Part shown: positions 36,777 through 47,618 of the stretch, in pieces
Layout of the letters: each line of letters opens with the position of its first letter
How positions within the stretch are numbered: the first letter of the stretch is position 1
NCBI GenBank assembly: GCA_029961685.1
Contig: JARWKL010000003.1
Location: 14,589,731 to 14,653,730, forward strand
Origin: Aristolochia californica
Lineage: Eukaryota > Streptophyta > Magnoliopsida > Piperales > Aristolochiaceae
Direction of reading: 5' to 3'
Length of the DNA stretch: 64,000 bases
The notes under the pieces: model-generated
Seen by the model: only the letters and a program-made list of their open reading frames with translations
Databases searched by the model: none
What the model was told of the DNA's origin: nothing
Made by a program: the position numbers and the translations under genes

Positions 36777-37428
36777 CGATCTGAAAGTTTTTTTTTTTTC
36801 TAATCCGGTCTGGTTCGGTTCAGTCCGGTCCGGTTCGATCTGGTCCGGTTCGGTACGATCTGGGCAGATTCAATTCTGGTCCGCTCCAGTGCTAGTCCGA
36901 TCCGGTTCGAGTTTAGACTGGTTCGGTCCGATTCGGTTGACAAGAAAAATAAATCAACAGTACCTAAGTTAAAAAATAAATACCGTCGTCGTCGGCAACG
37001 GCGGCCTTCATCTTCGGCAATGGCAGCGGAGCGTCGGCTTTAGTCGAAACAGGGTGGTGGTGCCGTCGTCGGCGATCGGCAGCACTCGTCGGTGACGTGA
37101 TTCCGACTACGTAAAACGCTTCATCTTTGGCAACGACAGCCTTCGTCTTCGGCAACGGCAGTCTTCGTCGTCAGTAACGGTACCTTCGTCTTCGGCAACG
37201 ACAGCGGAGCGTCGGCTTCAGTCGTAATAGGGTGGTGGTGCCGTCGTCGGCGTCGGCGACTTTCTTTTGGAGTCGAGACAGCCGGAATATGGAGTTGCAG
37301 AAAAAACAGAGTTCTGCAACTCCGACGGATTTTTTCTTCCTCCGGCTTCCTCCTTCGGCGATTACAGGAGCACTTAGCTCCGACTTTCTACACGGAGAAG
37401 AGAGGATAATTCTCCTGCTCTGATACCA
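36777..37428 (-). other. Retrotransposon leader with two internal repeat systems and primer-binding site
   Basis: Between gag and the 5' LTR. 36800-36950 is a run of GGTTCGGTCC-type decamers. 36980-37260 is GC-rich with GTCTTCGGCAACGGCAG words and a duplicated block of about 60 bp (37012-37074 and 37190-37252, offset 178 bp). Small open frames here are repeat artefacts. Base composition differs sharply from the coding part. Confidence 0.75.
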
Positions 37429-37655
37429 TGTAAAACAGAGAACCGAAAATAATAACAAAGGTTGAACGAATGATTTTCCGATGAGTTTATTCTTCTCCGT
37501 TAGGAGGCTATTTATAATACATTACAAGTTGATTTTAGGATCAATTTAGATCCTAAAATCAAGGAATAGAATCAAGAATATAATCACGGGATCAGAGGAA
37601 ACAATCACGCTATACAGTTTCCTCCGATCACGCTATACAACTATACATTTCAACA
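37429..37655 (-). repeat. 5' LTR
   Basis: 227 bp, TGTAAAACAGAGAACC to TACATTTCAACA. At several sites where this copy has C or G the 3' LTR has T or A, as expected for loss of methylated cytosines in the other copy. Confidence 0.95.
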
Positions 37656-37660
37656 TGAGG

Positions 37661-38758
37661 CAAATTTAGAAAGTAATAAGAAACTCTGATTAGAAGCTGT
37701 TCTTCACTAATATATTTGACTGAACCATTTCGCTTCAAAATGATGATCAACCTGGACACAGCAATCATGATTACTGAAGAGCCCAGAAAAGCGGAGCTTT
37801 CAGGTTTTATACTGAAGATGGGTTTCATCACAGACAAACTTCACAACCCAGAAAACTAAACCCATTTAGATGTACTATTAATTCAAAGGTTTCTTTCAAA
37901 TGTGTTTATGCAATTGGAGAAGGGCCTTGAATGATCAGTGAAGTATCAATAAGAACAAATTGTCTTCTACCGATAGTGTCAATTTTGTTATTTTATATTT
38001 ACCTGATTTTTTTTTGTTTATCGTTTAGTTAGAACAAAAACAGAATTAAAGTTCTTACTCTAGTAGTTTTACTTGATTCAACATTTATTGTTAGGGCAAT
38101 TCAACAATCTTTTGTTTGAGGTTTTTAGGATTTTAGTGACTTTTAATAATGTTTCCCAATATTTTGTAACAACCTTATTATGTATTAGAAAAAAAAATTG
38201 TTTTTAGATTATGTGATATTTTAATAAATTTATGATTTTTATAAAATTTAAATTTATCTACTATTATTATTTATTTATTTATCACAGTAGTTATTTTAGT
38301 ATTAGTAAATGTGAAAATAAATAGAAATAAAAAATAAGGTAAAATAATATATAAAACAACCGGAGAGAATATGATGTAATTTGGTCATCAAACTTATGTT
38401 ATATTATTTTTCTCCTTAAGAAGCCAATGGGTAATTTTGTAATTTTATCAAGACTTGTAAATATAAATTAAGGTGAGCGGAGATAACCCAAATTAGAACG
38501 TAAGGGGGAAAATTCTCTGTCTCTCTGTCTCTCTCTCTCTCTCTCTCAATATCGAGTTCTCTCTCTCGTTCCTTCTCTACTCATCTACTCTCTCTCTTTT
38601 TCTTCTTCTTCTCTTTCACTCTTCTCCTCTTATCCATAGCCTCTTCAATGGATTAAGCTCTAAAATATAACATGTTATCAGAATAAGAATTCTAGGGTTT
38701 AAGGTATAAGAAGAAAATCTCTGCCATACAAGCCTGATGAATCTTAAAATTCCATTAG
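37661..38758. other. AT-rich spacer with (CT)n tract and possible LTR end
   Basis: A CT-rich microsatellite lies at 38517-38548. At 38673 TGTTATCAGAATAAG looks like a diverged iMet primer-binding site after a sequence ending AATATAACA, so 38440-38672 may be the end of a plus-oriented LTR; its start cannot be fixed. No gene. Confidence 0.4.
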
Positions 38759-39048
38759 TGTGTGAAATTGAGTGTGGTGAGGTAAAAGAGAGTGGGTTGT
38801 GAGTTCAGAAGTTTGAGAACAGAAAGAGAGGAGAGGAGAGGATAGGTAAGGAGGAGATAAGAGCTCAAAATGTGGAGAAAAGGTTGGAGGGATTAGGGTT
38901 TGAAGTGAATCATAAGCCTCCCCTTTAGCCTTTATATAATTACTTAAGAGATGAACATTACATAAATGCCCTTTAATCTATGGGCTAAAAATAATAGACC
39001 AAAAAACAAATAAAATTACAAGTATACCTCCACTCTTATCTTCTAACA
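38759..39048 (-). repeat. 3' LTR of a truncated minus-strand copia element
   Basis: The start TGTGTGAAATTGAG is approximate; the end TTCTAACA at 39048 is followed by CTCCCCCTCAAG, the polypurine-tract complement. GA-rich middle. Confidence 0.65.
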
Positions 39049-39398
39049 CTCCCCCTCAAGCTCATAGTGCAAAAAACATCATACACTCCTAGCTTGGAAC
39101 ATGTAGTGGTCAATATCTTTGAAGCAACAAACTTTGTGAATATGTCAGCAACTTAACCTTGAGATGAGATATGCTCAAAACTTATAATATTGGCTTATAT
39201 ATTTTCTATGATAAAATGACAGTCCAACTTAATATGCTTGGAATACTAGATTGGAGGTAATATGGATGACTGCTTGATTATCATAATGGAGTTTCATGAG
39301 AGTATCTTTGCTGAACCCCAACTCTATGAGGAGAGACTTGATCAATATTAGTTCACTCACTACATGTGTTATTACTCTGCATTCTACCTTTACACTAG
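39049..39398 (-). pseudogene. copia RNase H fragment
   Basis: The minus-strand translation includes VSELILIKSLLIELGF and LHYDNQAVIHI (DN of the RNase H active site), followed by the C-terminal region up to the polypurine tract. It is cut at 39399 by the CACTA terminus. Confidence 0.75.
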
Positions 39399-40960
39399 CA
39401 CTACAAGAAAATCTAGCTCTGGCAACAAAATAAAGAGACAATGAATTTAATTTTATTGATAGACCTCTCCCAGCAAATATTACAATTCGCTAGGAGAGAT
39501 AAAAGTTCTCCTAGTGAATTATGAATTTGTTGGCAAAAAAAAAAAAACTTTTATGTAAATGATTTAGTAATTCGTTGGGAGCAAATCAAATCCCAAAATA
39601 GTCTACCAACGAATTACAAAAAATTTCTAGGAGGTATTAGAGAGGATAAACCCTTTCCCAATGGATTATGAAATTTTTTTGAGAGTTTTTCTAATTTTTT
39701 TTCTTCTCCTCCCATTTTTCTTTTTTCTTCTTCTCCCATTTTTCTTTTTTCTTTTTCCATATTTATTTTTCTCCTTATTTCCTATTTTTCCTTCTCCTTT
39801 TTTCCAATAAAGGAGGAGGGCAAAATAGGAAAATGTGAAATGGGTATCTTCAAGAGAATTTTGAGATTTCACTAGGGGTTCCCCTTCTTTTTTTTCTCTT
39901 TTCCTCCCTCCTTCCCTTCTTTCCCTTTCCCTCTTTTCTTTCTTTCTTCCCTTTTTTTTCCCTTTTTTTTCCTCGTTTTTTCTTTTTCCTCTTTCCTTGT
40001 TTCCTTCCTCCCATTTTTTTCTTTTTTGTCCTTCTTTCCTCTCTTGCCTTCATTTCCTTTTTCGCAATAGAAGAGGGCACAATTGGAAAATTGGAAAACA
40101 TGAAATTGGTTTCTCCCTGAGAATTTCCAAATTAGTTGGGAGTTCCCTTTTATTTTTCTCCCTTTTCCCTTTTTTTCTCCTTTCCTTCTTCTCCTTCATT
40201 CCTCCTTCCCCTCTTTCCTTTTCCATATTTTCTTCCTTTCTTCTCTTTTTCGCTCTTTTCTTTCTTTTCTCCCCATTTTTACTTATCCACCTATTTTTTT
40301 CCTTTTCTTCCACCTTTTTTCCTTTTCCTTTTTTTTTTCCTTTTTTCTTTTTTTTACTTTCTCTCCTTCTTTCCTCTTTTTCCTTCTCCTTTTTTCTTGC
40401 AAAGGAGGAGGGCAAAATTGGGAAAATTAAATTGGAATTGATTTTCTCCTAGCAAATTTTAGAAATTTGTCGGGAGTTCCCCTTTTTCTCCCTTTTCCTT
40501 TTTTCTTCATTCTTTTTCACTATTTTATTCCTTTCTTCCCCTTTCCCTCTTTTCTTTCTTTTTGCCACTTTTTTCTTTTCCTCCTATTCTCCCCCTTTTC
40601 TTCCTCCTCCCTTTTTCCTTTTTGTCTTTCCTTCTTTCCTTATTTCCTTCCTCTCCTTTTTTCCCTCTCTCCTTCTTTTTTTTTTTCTTCTCCTTTTTCC
40701 TTGCAGAGGAGGGAAAATTGGGAAATTTAAACTAGTATTGGGTTTCTCCCATTGAATTTTGGAAATTTGCCAAGAGTTCCCTTTCTTTATTCTTTCCTTG
40801 TTCTCTTTCTTTTCTTTTCACTATTTTTTTCCTTTCTTCCCTTCTCCCTCTTTTCTTCCTTTTTTACACTTTTTTCTTCCTCCTCCTTTCATCATTTTCC
40901 TCTTCCCTTCTTTCCTTCCTCTCCTTTTTTTATTTTTTTATTTTTTATTTTCTCTGCTTC
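39399..40960. mobile_element. CACTA (En/Spm) terminus with polypyrimidine-rich tandem interior
   Basis: CACTACAAGAAAA at 39399 is the canonical plant CACTA terminal repeat and sits at an abrupt break in the copia RNase H. Within the next 300 bp several variants of AATTCGTTGGGAG occur in both orientations (for example AATTCGCTAGGAG, AATTCGTTGGGAG and the complement CCAACGAATT), as expected for CACTA subterminal repeats. No transposase is present. The opposite terminus (ending CTTGTAGTG) was not found before the TRIM-like sequence at 40964, so the element is truncated or rearranged. Confidence 0.7.
39690..40960. repeat. Tandem array of polypyrimidine blocks, four units
   Basis: Four units, each with a conserved block of about 90 bp (GAGGAGGGCAAAATTGGG ... 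TTTCTCC ... AAATTTGTCGGGAGTTCCC) followed by 170-240 bp of nearly pure C/T. Conserved blocks begin near 39806, 40063, 40400 and 40703, so spacing is about 257, 337 and 303 bp. Long Phe/Ser-rich or Lys/Glu-rich open frames in it are composition artefacts. Confidence 0.85.
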
Positions 40961-40963
40961 TTG

Positions 40964-41336
40964 TCAAATGCCTAACCAATACAACCCAAGAGACCGCTCT
41001 GTTAAGTGCAGAAAGTTAAGTACCTAACCCAGGTGGACCGGAACCACCTAGCTCTGATACCCACCGTTTTCGTTCCCATTCCCTACCGCTTTCGCCGAGA
41101 TTCAAACGCGGAACGTGGTGCCCAATTCTGATACCATGTCAAATGCCTAACCAATACAACCCAAAAGACTGGTCTGTTAGGTGCAGAAAGTAGAGTACTT
41201 AACCTAGGTAGACCAGGGGCGAACATAACCTAACCCAGGTGGACCGGAACCACCTAGCTCTGACACCCACCGTTCTGGTTCTCTATCACTTCACCCGGGA
41301 TTCAAATGCGGAATGTGGTGCCCAACTCTGATACCA
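40964..41336 (-). mobile_element. TRIM-like tandem (two LTR-plus-interior units)
   Basis: Two direct repeats start TGTCAAATGCCTAACC at 40964 and 41139. Each is followed by CACCTAGCTCTGA and ends in a CTCTGATACCA or TTCTGATACCA primer-binding-site complement (ending 41138 and 41336). Wording such as GGTCTGTTAGGTGCAGAAAG parallels the TRIM at 8229-8605, so both belong to one broad family. A third LTR is not seen at 41337, so the array is incomplete. Confidence 0.65.
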
Positions 41337-42881
41337 ATTGAGAATTACAATTTTAAAAACTTAAGATGTGGAAGAATAAAGTCAAGTAAATATGCAAATT
41401 AAATACATAGAATTTCATGCACCACAAATTTAACACAAAATATTTTGTTATAGACGTTCCCCCATTGGTATTCATCTCCAAAGAACCTGTGCTTGGGAGA
41501 TACCAATAATAATAGCTCTATTAGTAGGAATAACACAAAAGAATCCAACTCTTTTTTTAAGTCACGTGTATGCTCAAATACATAATTTACAATATAATCT
41601 CCCCAAAAAAATTGCTTGATTCTAGCTCTAGCAAACTCTTTTTGATTAGATTTATCATGGTTCTAGATAAAACTATCACAAATAAAAAATTACAAAGAAA
41701 GGTAAAAACTTACACCCGAGAACATTGTAGAGATACACTTCTACTTTGAGAGTTACAAGCTTCCAACTTTTGATGCATAATGTAGATTCTAGGAGCTTGA
41801 CTAGTATGTATGCAAGGAGATGGAGAGAGAAAGAAGTGTAAGAATTTTGCAACATTTGGCTCTCTCTTTCTCAAAAAATGCACTTAACAAAGATTTTCAA
41901 AAGATTGAGAGTAAATACAAGTAGGTATGCCAATAAAAACTCAATAACTTCTCAATGGGAGGTTTGGTGGGGTATAACTTCCCCAAACCAAGCTAGCCAT
42001 CTTTAGCCCGTTTGCATAAAGTTGACATTGATCGATCAATATAAAGTGGTAGATCAATCAAATATGTGTAACAACTATTTTTTTTTTTTTTTGGGTCAAA
42101 ATTTGACTTATTCATTGATGGTATGATCAATGAATATCTTTCTGTTGGGTTTGACCCTTTAAGTTGATCAATCAATGTACATGGTATGATCGATAAATAA
42201 GAATTCCCATTGGCAGTGCTTAACATGTATGATTCATCAATGACCTTGCTATGATTGATCAATTAGCATGAAATTGCTTTGTCTGAATAGTATTCATCGA
42301 TAAGTTCAAATGGGTTGATCAATCATGCTTTATAGTATAGATTGACCATGTTCTTGATGATCGATGAAACTTTTATATTTTTGGCTTGTGCACTTTTGGT
42401 TGATCGATCATAGGCAAATGTTAATCAATCATTCCACTGCCAGTTCACTATATGGATTTTTAAAGCATTAGAATTTTTTATCCTAAGTGATTCTAACATG
42501 TATGAAATATGCGTATGCATTTGTAAAAACATGTTTGAATGCAAAGTATGTCCTAAAAGCACCAAATTCCATTGTACCTCAAGTTTTGGAAGAAATGGAT
42601 TGCTCACTTGCATGGATTGATTTTTTTGACTTAACACAATGATTCCTAAACTCTAGTCTTCAATTTTTCTTCTTCTTTTGAGGGTGCTTCTTCAAGAGTA
42701 TTTTGATATTCCATGGAGTTTTAAAATCTTTGATAAGCTTGTGTCCATTCAATTCTTTAGATCTTGAATTTGGTGTCTCTTGACGTAAATGTATTTGGAA
42801 TACTAGATTGGCAATTGTTAGCTTTATTAAGTTTTGTTATCATCAAAATCAAGAAGGGAGTCAAAGCTTCGTCAACAATCT
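41337..42881 (-). repeat. Sirevirus-like long LTR, minus orientation
   Basis: In the minus sense it starts TGTTGACGAAGCTTTGAC (42881) and runs about 1.5 kb. It shares order and motifs with the 43515 LTR (a TTGATGATAACAAAACTT-type start, a GATCGATC-rich middle at 42025-42430, then GTTTGGGGAAGTTATACCCC). To its right, CAATCTCCCCATTTTTTTTT is the polypurine-tract complement, making this a 3' LTR. The left limit is uncertain because it abuts a primer-binding-site-like word. Confidence 0.6.
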
Positions 42882-43514
42882 CCCCATTTTTTTTTATGAT
42901 GACATAGCCAAATGTCAAAAAATTAAAAATATAATATTCTTGAAGGTTGGAGCTAAGTAAAATATGGATTTTTTTGGAAATGGCTTCTCTTTATCTATGC
43001 ATATTTGATTTCACATTTGAAGCTTTGATTTTTTGTTATTAGTGTGTCATATTGATCTTTTATTTTTCTCCCCTTTTTTCCATACTAAAAAAGATACGAA
43101 ATTGCAAATGTGAGTAAAGAAGGTGGCTCAAAGGCCTTTTTCATATATAATACGCAAAAGTTATTGTAATTACAATTGCTTGAATCAAAATACAAGTATG
43201 CTAAGCAAATGTAAATACAAGAAAGGGAGTTAGGGCTGTCAAAAAGATTGGTCAAAGGGCAACTAAGAGCACATAGTGGCGGCGTGGATCAATTAAGGAG
43301 AGTCTAGAGCAAGCTCTCGATCTTCAACTGGCTTTCCCAAATCTTGACTTAACCAATCTTCACCTGCTCTTGTGTGGCAAGAACGACTGCTTGAGTAACC
43401 CACATGTCATTCACTACATCCTCCAGTGCTTTTAGTTAGTCCATAGAGGAAGATGCTTCTTTAGTAGTCCTTCTCTTCTTAGTGAACTCAAATTGCTTAG
43501 CTTGAGGTTTCAAG
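42882..43514 (-). other. 3' internal remnant of a minus-strand Sirevirus-like element
   Basis: Non-coding interior next to the polypurine tract, cut at 43514 by the start of a plus-oriented LTR of the same kind. No protein domain recognised. Confidence 0.45.
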
Positions 43515-43882
43515 TGTTGACTGTAGGTTGACTACCACGTTGCTTTTGGTGATAGCAAAACTTTATTGATCTAACAACATGATAATCTAAGTGTTTCAAA
43601 AACTTCACCTTCAAGAGTAAATGCATCTCAAGGTCTAAAGATTCAAGTCAAACTCTAGACCTCAAACACCATTGAAGAATGTCTCTTGCAGAAGCACAAC
43701 AAGGAAGAAGATAATATTAAGTTGTGGAGCCTAATATATTAACTGTTATTTCATTAAGGGTAGTTTGAGAATTTTACTCTTGTAACATGGTTGCCCTAAC
43801 TTTCTCTTTATAGAAGAGGGACGCCACTATTAGGTTTGATTATTATTTGTAGAATTTAGGATCTCATGAAAGGAACTTTAGA

Positions 43883-45590
43883 GATATAACCAAGTCACTC
43901 GAGTAAAATCATCAACAAAAATGACAAAATATTTAACTTGGGAAATATTTGAGACACATAAAGGGCCCCATACATCAGAATGTATTAACTCAAATGGAGC
44001 AGTACTTGTAGTTGTAAGACGAGGAGAATATGTACTCCTGACATGTTTACTTAATTGACAAACCTCACAACTGATGTTAGAAAATCCTTTTAAAGATGGA
44101 ACCAAAGAACGAAGTGAAGGGGCAGACGGATGACCAAGTCGGTTGTGCCAAAGTTGGGCCTCAGATGTAGCGGAAGATAATGCAACTAATGGTGGAAGAG
44201 TGAAGTAGTACAAACCCCCATTTTCATGGCTACCACCAATCACCCGCTTCGTAGTGAGATCCTGAAAGATACAAGAAGACGGTGAGAAGGTGATAGAGCA
44301 ATTTAATTATTTGGTCAATTGGCTAACCGAGAGAAAATTTAAAGGAAATTGAGGAACAAACAAAACATCTTGAAGGGGAATAGATGAAGTAAGAGAGGAG
44401 GAACCTTTGCCAAGGACCTTGGTTTGGGTACCATCAGCAATAGTAACCAATTTATGAGGATAACAAGGAGATAAAGACTGCAACATGTGTTTGTTACCTG
44501 ATAGATGTTCGGAGACCCCGAAGTCGACGATCCAAGAGGAAGAGGAAGAAGAGGAAGAAAGCATACCTGAGGCAATAGTAGTGGCAGCAATAGATGATGA
44601 GGGAATAGATGATTCCACGAAGGACTTCATTTTCTGAAATGCAGCATAGTCCTCAGCCGTAAGAGTCACATTTTTAGATGATAATTCAACCTTATCTTCA
44701 TTTTTCTCAATGTTAACTGAGACTGGGTTAGCTGTGGCCCAATCAGGTTTGCCATGAAGTTTCCAGTATAATGCCACAAGGTGGTTCTGACGGCCACAAT
44801 AAGTGAAAAGTTGAGGCTCGGTATGGAAAGAATTCTGACCCGTTCTACCACTTCTATTTTCAGCTCCTCTCATAGTTCGACCCCCTCTCATATTTCTGCC
44901 CCGTCCTTGGGATGAGGAAGATGTTCCCCGATTGCCAGAGAACATCGCCAATGGAGCATCAATAGGAGAAGGAGGGGATGGATCCGGTATCCTAAGTAAT
45001 GTAGCACTAATATCATCGAAGGATGGAAGAGCAGAAGAACTTAGAAGTTGAGTTTTGGCCACCTCAAGGTATGGTTTAATATTCGATAAGCAAAGGGCTA
45101 CTGCCAAAGCTTCTCTTTGTCGTTCTTGAACGGCAATATCAATGGAATATGGCTGAGCTATTTTCCATTCTTGAAGAAGACCACGAAACCATGCCAAAAA
45201 TTCGTGAATATTATCTCCATGTTTCGTATGTTGCATGTTTTGTAAGACATCATATATTTTTTGTAATGAAGCAGTGCTTGAGTAAAGCCTGGCACAAGTG
45301 CCCCATATGTTCTTGGCGGTTTCCAAGTGGACCACATTGTTGGCCACCTGCTCTTCCATGCTATTAATGAGCCAACTTATCACCATGTTATCATCCTTAA
45401 CCCACTTGTGGTAGGACACATCTTCTTCATCAGTCGGAGGAGGAAAGTTAACAACGTGGCTCAAGAGGTCACGAGTAATAAGAACCCTCCGAACTGATTG
45501 TGACTAGCTCATGTAATTGGAGAGACTTCTAAGTGGAATTTTAGTAATACGTAGTATATCACTCTTATTACTATTGTATCCAATCTCCAT
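43883..45590 (-). pseudogene. copia gag-protease-integrase N-terminus
   Basis: ATG at 45590. One TAG replaces the Trp expected after NYMS. The frame is then open 45464-44307: gag SWLINSMEEQVANNVV, LRIPDPSPPS, a zinc knuckle that lost its first and last Cys (FTYCGRQNHLVALYW), and protease WIVDFGVSEHL, where the Ser/Thr of D-S/T-G is Phe. After a stop at 44304 come LWHNRLGHPSAPSL, CEVCQLSKH and HSDVWGP (first integrase Asp), with the sequence ending at FTRVTWLYL. Everything downstream is deleted. About 1 kb of uninterrupted frame suggests a relatively recent element despite its damage. Confidence 0.9.
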
Positions 45591-46481
45591 AATGAGGCAA
45601 GTAAAATATGGAGGTCAAGAGAAAAGGCCTTCTTCAAAGAACAATTACTTTATGTAATTTTAAGAATCCGTAGACCAAATCAATCACCAACAAAAGAGAA
45701 CAAGAACCAATTTCTTTCACACGGGAAAGCACCACATTATCAACAAATTTGTGCCTTTAGAAAGTGATAATAACTTCCAGCCATCACTCAACTTCTCTTG
45801 TATTCATAAGAACAAAGAGAAGAAAGTAGATGCAACCGATTAGGCCTTAATCCAAACTCCAACACAAACGACCAATAGACAAAAATTTAGAGAAGATTTA
45901 ACGACAAACCAAGACACTTGGAAGAGATTTATCTTCAGCTCATGGGAGACTTCAACGTAAGAAAAAATTCAATTGTTGAAGTTAAAAAAAAATGGAACTA
46001 CAAAGGGTAATTGGCTATTGGCATTTCATCAAACATATAATGGGCATCCAAAAACATAACACAAACCCATGAACAGCCTTAAGTAGGGAGAAGATACAAC
46101 AACATGTATTAGAATTCTACCTCAAATGAGATGGATCCAAATTACATAAAGGTAATTGAATTTCACCCATCATACTTAATAAGATGCAAACAGCAAATGA
46201 TCTTGATCACTCTTGTAATTGATTTACAAGGAGTCAAGATTATAACATCAATTTAGTCATAGAAATAAATCTTTACAACATATAAAGATTTTTCTTGACT
46301 TGATGTGACTCAAAATTCAAGAAGTAAAGAAAAACAGTAAAAAGGAGTATGTAAATAAGAAAAGGAATAAAAAAAAAACGTAAATAAGAAGATGATGAAC
46401 TTATCTCTTTATGACTGAACTCCTTTTACAACTTCTTGAACAAATTTCATAATAACTCCATGAAGAGATCCTAAAATCCTT
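45591..46481 (-). other. Leader of the 43848-46883 element
   Basis: Non-coding, AT-rich, 0.9 kb between gag and the primer-binding site; similar in length to the leader at 20943-22018. Confidence 0.6.
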
Positions 46482-46493
46482 GCTCTGATACCA

Positions 46494-46883
46494 TGTAGAA
46501 TTTAGGATCTCATGAAAGGAACTTTAGATCAACAAGAAAGAAGAAGAAGAAGAAGAGAGAAGGAGAAGAGAAGAAGAAGAACGTGGAAGAAGAGAGTTTG
46601 GACTAAGGGAGAAGAGGGTTGCGTCAAAAAGAAAAATGAGGGCTGAACGAATTTGTGGAAAGAGAGGAGAGTGCTTCAATGCCCTACCTCTTAGCTAATG
46701 CCTTTATTTATAGTTTTACAATACCCTTAGGGCTACAACTTGATAAAACAAAAGACATAAAGGAACACATATTTACACTTCTATGCCATATTTATGGAAA
46801 GTACCATATTTTACACATATGCCACTCCTTTGACGTGTGGGCCTCTTGTCTTGAGCTTGTGGGCTTGAGCCCATCTTCCAACA
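46494..46883 (-). repeat. 5' LTR of the 43848-46883 element
   Basis: 390 bp, TGTAGAATTTAGG to CATCTTCCAACA, with an AAGAAGAAGA-rich stretch at 46535-46590 and TTTATAG at 46707. Confidence 0.9.
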
Positions 46884-47303
46884 TTATCTTAATCCGAGGA
46901 GCATCTCAAGTTGCAGCCTGAGAGGTTAGAGAGAAACACCTATAAGTGTGCGATTTCTCTTGTAAACTATGTCATCTTCATAGTGGATTACTACATCGGT
47001 GGAAGATGGGACATAGTCTTACCTTGAGGTGAACCTTTATAAATCATGTTGCTTTTCGTGCTTGTTTTTTCCTTCTCCCACGTTTATTATTATTGTTCTC
47101 ATTAATTTGGAATTAGGGTGTTTAATTTCTAACAAATAACGAGAAGACTAGAGTTTAAGTGAAATAATAAAATGTCCAAACTCAATCACTTATGTAAGAG
47201 AGTATTCAAAACTCCATTCTTTAATTACATATGTGAAATCAGAGCTTTAAATCATAATTTGAATTTAGACATGTTTAGGACCATCATAAACATCATTTAG
47301 AAC

Positions 47304-47618
47304 CGTTGAAGAGAAAATATGGAAGAGTTTTACTTGACTCTCACAATAAGAAATCTTATAGAGCCAATATTATTATGGAAGGGTGTCTCATAGAAGAGTT
47401 TCAGTTTAAAGGTGTTTTAGTTATGCTAGTCTTTTATTTATGTTGAGTTATTTAATTATGCTAGGACTTATATTTAAGTTTTAGAGTTTGGGTGTAATTG
47501 GGATAAGGGTAGTTTAATTGTAATTGGACTCTACTACTTTCCTCTATTATAAATGGGGTTCATGTACTTTGATTACATCAAGTCAATGAAATTTTTTATC
47601 TTTTACATAAATTCAACA
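47304..47618 (+). repeat. 5' LTR (315 bp)
   Basis: Starts CGTTGAAGAG (TG to CG) and ends AAATTCAACA, followed by the primer-binding site. Confidence 0.93.

Larger units (their letters stand above)
32357..37655 (-). mobile_element. Full-length Ty1/copia retrotransposon upstream of PIN
   Basis: 3' LTR 32357-32581 and 5' LTR 37429-37655 are flanked by a perfect TGAGG duplication (32352-32356 and 37656-37660). The primer-binding-site complement GCTCTGATACCA is at 37417-37428, exact, and CTCCCCCTCAAG after 32581 is the polypurine-tract complement. LTRs differ by about ten substitutions plus one small indel over about 222 bp, mostly transitions. All copia domains are present in order. It is inactive (see gag-pol entry). 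It is the best-preserved element in the window and probably the youngest complete one. Confidence 0.96.
43848..46883 (-). mobile_element. Internally deleted Ty1/copia element
   Basis: 5' LTR 46494-46883. The 3' LTR is reduced to a 35-bp stub (43848-43882) that is identical to the corresponding end of the 5' LTR. Flanks TTATT (43843-43847) and TTATC (46884-46888) are a near-perfect target duplication. An exact primer-binding-site complement GCTCTGATACCA lies at 46482-46493. A deletion joins integrase directly to the LTR stub, removing all RT and RNase H. Confidence 0.92.
43715..47134. repeat. Solo LTR, itself interrupted by a copia element
   Basis: Ends TATTAAGTTGTGG (TG mutated to TA) and TTTCTAACA, giving TGTTA...TAACA termini if the first G is inferred. 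Flanks are GATAA (43710-43714) and AATAA (47135-47139); the paralog at 17011-17452 shows the empty site. About 384 bp remain after removal of the copia element at 43848-46883. No internal domain or primer-binding site, so it is a solo LTR. Confidence 0.75.

Noticed and set aside
39850..41027. Several 80-150 codon frames rich in Phe/Ser or Lys/Glu
   Set aside because: Composition artefacts of the polypyrimidine array on both strands.
39399..43500. Search for the second CACTA terminus
   Set aside because: No CTTGTAGTG-type end was seen in the downstream sequence, so a complete CACTA element is not claimed.
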